Part shown: positions 7,687 through 14,970 of the stretch, in pieces | How the letters are laid out: each line of letters begins with the position of its first letter | How positions within the stretch are numbered: the stretch's first letter is position 1 | DNA from: JACMLD01 sp039915085 | GTDB lineage: Bacteria; Bacteroidota; Bacteroidia; Chitinophagales; Chitinophagaceae | Length of the DNA: 15,855 bases | Assembly: GCA_039915085.1 (NCBI GenBank) | Contig: JBDSOC010000186.1 | Location: 1 to 15,855 of the forward strand | Direction: 5' to 3' | The notes under the pieces: generated by a model | Told to the model about the DNA's origin: nothing | Databases searched by the model: none | Seen by the model: only the letters and a program-made list of their open reading frames with translations | Translations under genes and position numbers: made by a program

Positions 7687-8053
7687 GATTTCATATTTTA
7701 ATTAGTAATAACCCGCATGAACCAAGAATGATACCACAACCCCCAAATTTTATTTTTTTTTATTATTTGTTATAAAATTTTATAAAATGCAGGAAATTTG
7801 AGCATATAATTCCACATTCTTTGTAGACTAACGGGCATTTACAACCAAATCTTTTGAATAATGCGCACAGGAAACCCAATTATTGAAGGTTGTTCATAAG
7901 TGTGCGCGTATTGTTAAATTGGTTGCAGGGCTTTTGAAATTTTTACCAGGCAGAGCCGATGTTCAAATCAAATAGCTTCAGTTTTATGCATCCGCCTGTG
8001 CGATTTCCTGGTCCATAAATACTAAAAAACTGTTGTCAAAGCCATCGCCAATG
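7687..8053. other. Intergenic region with palindromes
   Basis: This 367-base gap holds the 5' region of the repeat-protein gene and the 3' region of the flavoprotein gene; no convincing ORF was seen. A perfect 16-base A/T palindrome lies at 7770-7785. GCGCACA (7863-7869) and TGTGCGC (7901-7907) are inverted copies around 31 bases, with a small inner AACC/GGTT pairing. A minus-strand TAAAATTTG at 7744-7752 is one base longer than a -7 box. No T run marks a terminator for the flavoprotein gene. Confidence 0.45.
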
Positions 8054-10498
8054 TCAGATCCGTACCCGCAATCCCTTTGGATCATACAATGGCCCTTTGG
8101 CAATTTTTCCTTTTATCCAGTTGCCGAACACAAGTATCTCAACATCAGTTTCCACTGCTGAAAGTTCTACGGGCAGATAGGCAAAAGCTATTGATGAGCC
8201 AATATAGGCGCCGTAACCTCCGGAAGTAACGCGGCCCGATACCTTACCAGCCACTTTAACCGGCTCATTGCTTAATACCACTGCGCGTGCATCTTCTAAT
8301 AATATAGTCACCAGTTTTTTCTTTACCGTCTTTTCAAGCAGGGCTTCTTTGCCTTTGAAAGCTTTATTTTTTGCTATGGCAAAATTCAATCCTGCTTCAA
8401 AGGGTGTTTCTTCGGGCGTAATATCTGCTCCCCAGTATAAGTATCCTTTTTCTGCTCTTAACGCATCAATCGCTTTGTATCCGCAGGCAATCATGCCATA
8501 CGACTGGCCGGCTTGCCATAATAATTCCCATAGTTCCAAACCTTTTCCGGCATCAGCATACACTTCATATCCCAGTTCACCCACAAAAGTTACCCGCACC
8601 AGCTGCACCGGTATTCCCTTAATAACCGCTTCACGCATACTTAAAAAGGGCATTGCCACTGTCGACAAATCAATATCTGTCAGTTGTGCCATCATATCTC
8701 TTGCCATTGGCCCCCATACCCCAAAGCAGGTAAGGGAAGCTGTTACGTTTTTAATAGATACCGAACCGTTATCCGGTAAATGATCATTCAGCCAGGCCCA
8801 GTCGTGTGTATGTAAAGATGTACCAGAAATCATGCGGAAAATATTGTTGCCTGTTTGTGTAACGGTTATATCACTTTCAATACCTCCACGACTATTAAGC
8901 ATTTGCGTATACGTTACAGATCCTGTTCCTTTATTTACTGTATTGGAACAAAGGTCTTCTAAAAAAGCGCCCGCCCCTGGTCCGGAAATCTCTATTTTAG
9001 AAAAAGAAGATTCATCAAACAACCCAAGCTTCTCCCTGGTGGCCAGCGATTCAGTAACAATGGCCGTGCTCCAGTTTTTACCGGCCCATCCTGCGGGACG
9101 CAATGATTCATACGCAGGATTTTCATTGGTGGTATAATAATTTACTCTCTCCCAGCCTGATTTTTCACCAAAAACCGCCCCATTATTCCTATGCCATTCA
9201 TAGGCTGAACTCATCTTCAATGGTCTGCCAGCCTTGCGGTCGTCACCCGGGTAACGGATATCATAATACATTTCATAGTTCTCCACTACCCTTGCCAGCG
9301 TATACGAGTAAGACTTGTATTGTGCGCCAAACCTGCGCACATCCATCTCCCATAAATCCAGTGTGGGGTGACCATCAACCAACCAGGCCGCCATTTCTCT
9401 GCCAATACCACCTGCACCTGCAATACCATGCGCACAAAAGCCTGCTGCAATAAAAAAGCCTTTAACAGCTGTGGGGCCGAGACAAAATTCATTATCAGGT
9501 GTAAATGCTTCGGGGCCATTAATCATTTTGCGGATGGGTGCAGTAGCCATAGCCGGCACACGCAATGAAGAGTTGATCATTATTTCTTCCATCCGTTCCC
9601 AATCTTCCGTCAATAATTTTCCATTAAAATCTTTTGGCACTTCGTCAACCAGCTCACTGTTTAAAAAAGCCGGTGCTGAATGTCTTTCATAGCCACCCAT
9701 TAAAAGGCCTGCGCCATCTTCGCGGTAGTATACCAGGTGATCGGGATCGCGGAGCGTGGGTAAGCGCGGCGCATTTTTTTCGATCTGCCTGAATGCGCCG
9801 GTAACCAGGTATTGATGGCTCATGGGTACAATAGGAACCCTTACATCCAGCATACGGGCAATTGCCGGAGTATAAAAACCACAGGCAGCCACCACTTTTT
9901 CTGTTTTGATGATTCCTTTATCCGTAATAACTGAAACCACCTGGTTGCCGCGTGTGCTGATGCCCGTTACACGTGTTTGCTGAAATATTTTTACGCCCAT
10001 TCTTTTGGCTTCATTGGCCAGTGAATTACAAAGCAAACTCGGATCCAGGTAGCCATCAGTTGACAAATAGGTAGCGGCCAGCACTTTTTCGGTAGACATC
10101 AGCGGGAAAAGTTCTTTTGCACGCTCCGGGGATATCTCTTCCAGCGGCAGACCGAATGTAGTGGCCCATGCGACTTGTCTCTTTAATTCCTGCACCCTTT
10201 CCGGTGTACATGCCACACGTATGCCACCGCATTCTATCCAGCCGGGGTCGGTCTCAGGGTGCTGCGCCAATTTTCTATACAGCGCTGCTCCATACATCAT
10301 CATAGAAGTAAGGGTTACAGAACCTCTTAATTGTCCTACCAGCCCTGCCGAATGAAAAGTAGAACCGCTGGTTAATTCACTACGTTCAATGATCACCACA
10401 TCTGTTTGTCCTTTTAATGCCAGGTGATAGGCGATGGATGCACCAGCCACGCCGCCGCCAATAATTACGATACTTGCCTGTTCAGGTAATTTATTCAT
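8054..10498 (-). CDS. Dimethylglycine/sarcosine-dehydrogenase-like flavoprotein with folate-binding (GcvT-like) domain
   Basis: An 814-residue enzyme with the four-part layout of the dimethylglycine and sarcosine dehydrogenases: FAD-dependent DAO domain (about 8-390), linker FAO_M domain (about 393-450), then GcvT-like folate-binding and C-terminal barrel domains (about 455-810). The dinucleotide fold is IVIIGGGVAGASIAYHLA (10-27), with an acid at E38 ending the second strand. H49 in SGSTFHSAGL is at the position where family members bind FAD covalently. The folate part has TFVGELGYEVYA (637-648) and LRAEKGYLYWGADITPEE (680-697). Relatives demethylate N-methyl amino acids oxidatively, passing the one-carbon unit to tetrahydrofolate. 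The substrate here is not fixed by sequence. The ATG at 10498 overlaps the preceding kinase frame's stop by ATGA, so the two genes are likely translationally coupled. Confidence 0.92.
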   Translation of the reverse strand: MNKLPEQASIVIIGGGVAGASIAYHLALKGQTDVVIIERSELTSGSTFHSAGLVGQLRGSVTLTSMMMYGAALYRKLAQHPETDPGWIECGGIRVACTPERVQELKRQVAWATTFGLPLEEISPERAKELFPLMSTEKVLAATYLSTDGYLDPSLLCNSLANEAKRMGVKIFQQTRVTGISTRGNQVVSVITDKGIIKTEKVVAACGFYTPAIARMLDVRVPIVPMSHQYLVTGAFRQIEKNAPRLPTLRDPDHLVYYREDGAGLLMGGYERHSAPAFLNSELVDEVPKDFNGKLLTEDWERMEEIMINSSLRVPAMATAPIRKMINGPEAFTPDNEFCLGPTAVKGFFIAAGFCAHGIAGAGGIGREMAAWLVDGHPTLDLWEMDVRRFGAQYKSYSYTLARVVENYEMYYDIRYPGDDRKAGRPLKMSSAYEWHRNNGAVFGEKSGWERVNYYTTNENPAYESLRPAGWAGKNWSTAIVTESLATREKLGLFDESSFSKIEISGPGAGAFLEDLCSNTVNKGTGSVTYTQMLNSRGGIESDITVTQTGNNIFRMISGTSLHTHDWAWLNDHLPDNGSVSIKNVTASLTCFGVWGPMARDMMAQLTDIDLSTVAMPFLSMREAVIKGIPVQLVRVTFVGELGYEVYADAGKGLELWELLWQAGQSYGMIACGYKAIDALRAEKGYLYWGADITPEETPFEAGLNFAIAKNKAFKGKEALLEKTVKKKLVTILLEDARAVVLSNEPVKVAGKVSGRVTSGGYGAYIGSSIAFAYLPVELSAVETDVEILVFGNWIKGKIAKGPLYDPKGLRVRI

Positions 10499-11421
10499 GA
10501 ATGCGCTTGCTTTATTGCATTTAAAATTGAATAATAATTATCGCTCATCAGTTCGGGCAACACGGTGTTCCATTTTTTGATTCCCCATGTTTTAAAATCA
10601 AAATCAATGGTTGAAACGGCTGACTGAATGGAGGCCCACATTACCCAGCCAAACCTGGCAATCATTGACCATGCACGGGCCCTGGCTATTTTTTCCGGTA
10701 AATTTTTTTGCCAATAGGCTTCTCAAAGAGTTGTTATGTCTTGTTCAGACAGACCGCTTTCACTGGCCAGGTTGCCAATTTCAAAAGATGCTTCATTCTG
10801 ACCTGAATATTCATAGTCAATAATCCAGATCTTATCACCATCATCCATAAAATTTTCTGCCAGCAAATCGTTATTGCATGAAACCAATGGTTCAGCATTG
10901 GCCGCCAAGGCATCTTCAAGTGCGGTGATCAATGGTTCAACTTGTAAATATTTTTCAGGCAAAAAGTAATTTTTTTGTATAACTGTATTTAAATATTTTT
11001 TACGGAGCGAAGGAAAATGAAAAGTTCCCGCAAAAGCCGGAGCTGCATGCAACCGTTGCAAGGCTGCAGCCATTCTTTTTAATAAATGCTTATTGCCATG
11101 CATGTCTGCCGGATGCAGGGTTTGTGCATTGATCCAGGCAATCAGTAACACACCTTCGTGCAGTAGTGAATCAATTACAGCAGGACCAACACCTGCTTCA
11201 TGGGCTCTTTGTGAATTTATTCTTTCATTCAGCCGGTTAATGCCCAGCAGCTCTGGTGCCGTATCACTTACACGCATTACGCAGGTACCGGTATTTGTAT
11301 CAATCCGGTAATTTTTATTGCTGAGTCCGCCGCCCAATATTGAAATGTCAGTTACGCAGGACAGTGCAGGCATCTGCCTGATCCATGCAATAAGTCTTTG
11401 ATCCTGTAGCAAGGTGGACAT
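10495..11421 (-). pseudogene. Choline/ethanolamine-kinase-like phosphotransferase interrupted by an in-frame TGA
   Basis: From the ATG at 11421 the frame codes for a choline kinase/aminoglycoside phosphotransferase fold: a glycine-rich loop GGGLSNKNYRI (30-40), catalytic loop SCNNDLLAENF with D185, and metal-binding IIDYEYSG with D202. Many relatives have His where N183 stands. Codon 233 is TGA (10725-10723), but the same frame continues for 75 family-like codons (EAYWQKNLPEKIARARAW, FGWVMWASIQ, STIDFDFKTWG) to a TGA at 10497-10495, overlapping the flavoprotein start. The full frame would be 308 residues, a normal length. A TTA-to-TGA change would explain it, as ...TLLEAYW fits relatives. The truncated 232-residue product lacks C-terminal helices. 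It may be a recent pseudogene or a base-call error. If active, it would phosphorylate choline or a similar amino alcohol. It starts 152 bases after the permease stop. Confidence 0.85.
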
Positions 11422-11573
11422 TTATTGATTTTGTGATAAGTGATTTTGATATTTTTTTGCTGAGCGTTATTATCTTTCCGCGTTTAAGATCTGAAGCAGT
11501 TCTCCAAATTGAATTGACCGTGGCACGTTAATCACGCAAATCTCAAAATCAGCAATTGATTATTTTTTATTTC

Positions 11574-13151
11574 TTATCCTATTTGTTTTATTGGTCCTTT
11601 AAACCATTTTTTTACAGACAAATGCCACCATATCCAAAGGAATAATAATGTTAATCCCACCAGTATAGGTGCATAGTTAACTGCCAGCCAGCTAAAGTTT
11701 TCATTGCCCGGAACAGCGGCTGGTTCAAAAGGCAAAATGAAATAAACGCACATAATGGCTATTTCAATCATAGCAACCAGGTTCATCCATTTATAATGTT
11801 TTCCCAGGTTCCACTCTCCGGCACCAAAACTATCGCCTGCGCGCCAGCGCAACCAAACGGGGATAAAGAATGCCATGTAAAGTCCAATAACACCAATGGA
11901 AACAACTGCATAAAATGCTGTAGGTATACCACCCGGGCTTTTCCACAATGCGGGAAGGGTGATGAGTATACCAGTGAAAGCAGATGCCAGTATTGCATTT
12001 ACAGGGATATGACGCTTATTTACTTTGGCCCAGTAGCTGTGACCCGGCACAGCACCATCACGCGAAAACGCAAACATCATACGCGAGCAGGAAGTGAGGC
12101 AGGCGATGGCGCAAAACAATTGCCCGCCGGTAGAAATAAGCAGCACCATTTTAAACATCAGCGGGCTTAATGCATTTTCAAGAATAGTTATTACAGAACC
12201 TCTGCCATAGGCATTTATTGCGGGATCCAGTGAATTGACAACATCCGGTTTTGTAGCGACGGATAAAAATGCCAGCAACAATATATAACCACCAATGGCC
12301 GAATAAAAAATGGATTGCCAGATTCCTTTGGCAGCAGTTAAATGCGCACCTTGTGTTTCTTCGCTCAGGTGTGCCGATGCATCAAAACCTGTAATGGTGT
12401 ACTGGGTTAATAAAAAACCAAGGGGCAATACATAAAACCAATAAACATTGCCGTTAGAAAATCCGGAATTATTAATTTGCTGGGTGAAAATCCATTTTAG
12501 ATTTTGATGATCTTTGGGAGTTATAATTAGAATAGCAATTACCAGTGCTGCACCAAACACATGCCACCATACTGAAACATTATTTAGCATGGCCTGCACC
12601 TGGCTGCTAAAACAGTTTAATATGGTGCTGATTACCATAATAATCAGGAACCAGAAAAACTGCTGGTGTATATTATCGCCTCCTAAAAAAGCTGTAGCAT
12701 AATCTGGAAAGTAAGTGCCCAGTACAATGTTTAAAAATATAGCTACCCCGTATACAACTGACGCAGTAATGGCCAGCAGCCCGATTAAATTAAGCCAGCC
12801 GGTATAAAAGCCTGCTTTGGCACCACCGAGCTTTGATGCCCACCAGTAAATACCACCGGATGTTGGATAAGCGGAGGCCAGTTCGGCCATACTCAAACCT
12901 ATAATTAATATCAGGCAGGAAATTATAGGCCAGCCAATAGAAATAGCGATGGGTCCGCCATTGTTCCATGCTTGCGAAAAAGTAGTGAAGCAACCACTTA
13001 GGATTGATATAACTGAAAACGAAATAGCAAAATTGGAAAACCCGGACCATGACCTGTTTAACTCCTGTTTATACCCCAATGCAGCCAGCCGCTTCTCGTC
13101 TTCCGATACGTGCAGATGCGCTTTGTTATCAGCTTTTATTGGTTCCGGCAT
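11574..13151 (-). CDS. APC-superfamily amino acid/choline permease (ACT family)
   Basis: A 525-residue inner-membrane transporter from the ATG at 13151. A longer frame begins with TTG at 13184 and adds 11 residues; ATG is preferred. About 12 hydrophobic helices can be traced. Typical ACT-family stretches are present: LGYKQELNRSWSGFSNFAISF (25-45), helix-1 TTFSQAWNNGGP (56-67), AELASAYPTSGGIYWWASKL (89-108) and GFDASAHLSEET (255-266). Relatives include yeast choline and GABA permeases and bacterial amino acid permeases driven by ion gradients. It is the first gene of the minus-strand cluster with the kinase-like and flavoprotein genes, so its substrate is probably the small amine they handle; this is inference. 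No -7 box was found upstream. Confidence 0.9.
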   Translation of the reverse strand: MPEPIKADNKAHLHVSEDEKRLAALGYKQELNRSWSGFSNFAISFSVISILSGCFTTFSQAWNNGGPIAISIGWPIISCLILIIGLSMAELASAYPTSGGIYWWASKLGGAKAGFYTGWLNLIGLLAITASVVYGVAIFLNIVLGTYFPDYATAFLGGDNIHQQFFWFLIIMVISTILNCFSSQVQAMLNNVSVWWHVFGAALVIAILIITPKDHQNLKWIFTQQINNSGFSNGNVYWFYVLPLGFLLTQYTITGFDASAHLSEETQGAHLTAAKGIWQSIFYSAIGGYILLLAFLSVATKPDVVNSLDPAINAYGRGSVITILENALSPLMFKMVLLISTGGQLFCAIACLTSCSRMMFAFSRDGAVPGHSYWAKVNKRHIPVNAILASAFTGILITLPALWKSPGGIPTAFYAVVSIGVIGLYMAFFIPVWLRWRAGDSFGAGEWNLGKHYKWMNLVAMIEIAIMCVYFILPFEPAAVPGNENFSWLAVNYAPILVGLTLLFLWIWWHLSVKKWFKGPIKQIG

Positions 13152-13496
13152 ATTATGAATGGGTTTTCCATAAATATAAACCAATAACTTATAAAAGCCG
13201 GGGTTTTTAACGTAGCAATCGTTTGCATAAATTTGTCTAAACTATGCGATTTATATTATTTAAAACAGGCAGGCTTTACTGCCAGTTTCTATTGAATAAG
13301 ATTACTTTCTAAACAGGGAAAATACAATTATACTATACGGTCAGATGATGCCTGTAAAGGGGGCATTTCCTCTACATAATACAGCAATAGAAAACCAAGT
13401 AACAGGAATATTTGAGCTAACTCGTGTTATTCTATTTCATTTATAGGTGTAACTGCTTATCAAAGGGACTGGCATCATATTTCCCTTCTATTAAGT

Positions 13497-13670
13497 ATGC
13501 AAAATTCAACATTAAAATACAGTGAAGAACAGATGCAGTTCATCCAAAAAATTACAAAAGCATCCCGTCAGGAAGTGATACACACTATCCGTATATCAAG
13601 GATTAGTATCGAAGAGTTAATAGATTCTTTAAAAAAATCAATTCTGCGCAGGCTTCCCCTTACCGGATAG
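13497..13670 (+). CDS. Possible 57-residue small protein, unrecognised
   Basis: An ATG at 13497 opens a 57-codon frame ending in TAG. The peptide is helix-prone and charged: MQNSTLKYSEEQMQFIQK at the start, an EVIHTIRISRISIEELIDSL stretch with amphipathic spacing, and a basic end SILRRLPLTG. There is no signal peptide, cysteine or known motif. A second plus-strand frame follows after 15 bases (13686-13784, 32 codons, MKFADDLLKLYEIHNRP...), so the pair may be the remains of one degraded gene. No Shine-Dalgarno site is seen, which is normal in Bacteroidota. Orientation is opposite to most neighbours. It may be chance; no function is proposed. Confidence 0.3.
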   Translation: MQNSTLKYSEEQMQFIQKITKASRQEVIHTIRISRISIEELIDSLKKSILRRLPLTG

Positions 13671-13831
13671 TTCCTGGATTAATTAATGAAGTTTGCAGAT
13701 GATTTACTTAAATTATACGAAATACATAACAGGCCCGTATTTGCGCGGATTAGGAGGATTATTTGTTTGATTTTTTCTTTATGAAAAGTGGTTCGGTTGG
13801 TCCGCTTTAAATTCTCTTGCTGCAAATTATT

Positions 13832-13854
13832 GAGATCCTGTACTCCGGGATGAC
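13832..13854. repeat. REP-like short inverted repeat
   Basis: On the minus strand this reads GTCATCCCGG, then AGTACAGGATCTC. ATCC (13835-13838) and GGAT (13848-13851) pair. The GTCAT...ATCTC frame resembles the short dispersed palindromes found between genes in many bacteria. Only one copy is in the window, so repeat status is inferred. Confidence 0.25.
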
Positions 13855-13912
13855 CTGAAGATAATTATGCATTTTTTCGCTTTCTCTCTTTCTTTTTCTT
13901 AGCCTCTTAGCT

Positions 13913-14938
13913 CTATAAACCCATATTCCCTTTTTTCTCTTTGAGACTGGCCAGTGTGGGATCCATTTGTATGGCCTTGTCGCAGAGTTGCATTCCTTTA
14001 TCTTTATCGCCTTTTTTCTGGTAAGCCATGCCTACCATATAAAGCGCTTTGGCATTTTGTTTATCGTACCCAAGTATTTTATCCCAGTTGTCAATGGCAT
14101 CCTGGTATTTGCCTGTTTTATAATATAGTTGCGCTATGCCATTGAGCAAAGAAAGATCCGCAGGCTTCTTTTCCAGCACCTTTTTCAGCATCTCAATACA
14201 TTTGTCAAGCTGGCCAGCGCCTTCATAGGAGATGGACAGGTTCTCTACATAATCATTATCTGTTTTGTATCCCCTGTCTGCAGCAAGCAAATAATATTTT
14301 ATGGCTGTTTTATCATCGGGGATGGCGGCATAGTTAAGGGCGCACTCATACACCCAGCGCGGTTTGGTAGTATCTAAAGTAATAGCTTTTATAAAAAATG
14401 GAGCAGCATTGCGGTAGTTGCTCATTTCAACAAAGTTGCGGCCAATGGTATATGGTATATCAGCATTGGTACTGTCTTGTTTGGCAGCTACCTGCAAATA
14501 AGTATATGACTGTCCGTAATCTTCCAGTTCAGCGTAGCTCTTTCCAATAATATAATCAGTGTTTTTGCCAATTTTCAGTTGCTGCATTTTTTTAGCGGTT
14601 ACAATTGCGTCGTTCCAGCGGCGCGTAGAGAAATACAAACTGGCCAGGTTTTCTGTGGCCACCGGGTCATTGGGTTCTTTTTTGATCACTTCCCCATAGG
14701 CAAGAATGGCCTCAGGAAACCTGCGCATTTCAAGTGAAACATTGCCCAGTTCACGCTGCGCTGCTGTATTGCCTGCATCAAACTGAATGGCTTTTTTGTA
14801 ATGCTGTGCGGCTACCATGTACAGTAGCCCTTGTTTTGCTTCATTTCCTTTTTGTAAAAAATAAGCGGTACTGTCCGCATTTTGCGAAAAACACGCTGCC
14901 GGTAAGGATATTATTAATATTAAAAACAGGGTTTTCAT
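13913..14938 (-). CDS. Secreted TPR-repeat protein
   Basis: A 341-residue protein with a Sec signal (MKTLFLILIISLPAACFSQ; the proline before AAC makes it a poor lipobox, so cleavage by signal peptidase I is more likely). The rest is stacked tetratricopeptide repeats, about eight, for example AAQHYKKAIQFDAGNTAAQRE region (43-63), FPEAILAYGEVIKKEPNDP (74-92), YRNAAPFFIKAITLDTT (175-191), LDKCIEMLKKVLEKKPADL (244-262), YQDAIDNWDKILGYDKQN (278-295) and DKGMQLCDKAIQMDPT (313-328). Such repeats make a protein-binding superhelix, probably in the periplasm here. It starts 32 bases after the glgB stop, so the two are likely co-transcribed, although a link to glycogen metabolism is not evident since GlgB is cytosolic. 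No enzymatic domain is seen. Confidence 0.85.
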   Translation of the reverse strand: MKTLFLILIISLPAACFSQNADSTAYFLQKGNEAKQGLLYMVAAQHYKKAIQFDAGNTAAQRELGNVSLEMRRFPEAILAYGEVIKKEPNDPVATENLASLYFSTRRWNDAIVTAKKMQQLKIGKNTDYIIGKSYAELEDYGQSYTYLQVAAKQDSTNADIPYTIGRNFVEMSNYRNAAPFFIKAITLDTTKPRWVYECALNYAAIPDDKTAIKYYLLAADRGYKTDNDYVENLSISYEGAGQLDKCIEMLKKVLEKKPADLSLLNGIAQLYYKTGKYQDAIDNWDKILGYDKQNAKALYMVGMAYQKKGDKDKGMQLCDKAIQMDPTLASLKEKKGNMGL

Positions 14939-14970
14939 GGCTTTTGAGTATCCGTAGTTAATGAAGTGCG

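Larger units (their letters stand above)
13152..13912. other. Long intergenic region (about 760 bases) with weak elements
   Basis: This gap holds the permease's 5' region and the TPR gene's 3' end. A plus-strand TAAATTTG at 13228-13235 matches the -7 consensus but lacks a -33 partner and faces away from the permease. Two small stems are seen: GGCAG/CTGCC (13268-13283) and ATGCC/GGCAT (13348-13366). Small ORFs (13497-13670 and 13686-13784, plus) and a REP-like element (13832-13854) are listed or discussed separately. No RNA gene is recognised. Confidence 0.5.

Noticed and set aside
10495..10722. Frameshift in the kinase gene
   Set aside because: The continuation after the stop is in the same frame as the upstream part, so only a nonsense codon is needed.
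10723..10725. TGA in the kinase frame as selenocysteine or a changed genetic code
   Set aside because: TGA serves as the true stop for the flavoprotein gene and at the end of the kinase frame, TGG codes for Trp throughout, and no stable hairpin directly follows the TGA. The residue position is not catalytic.
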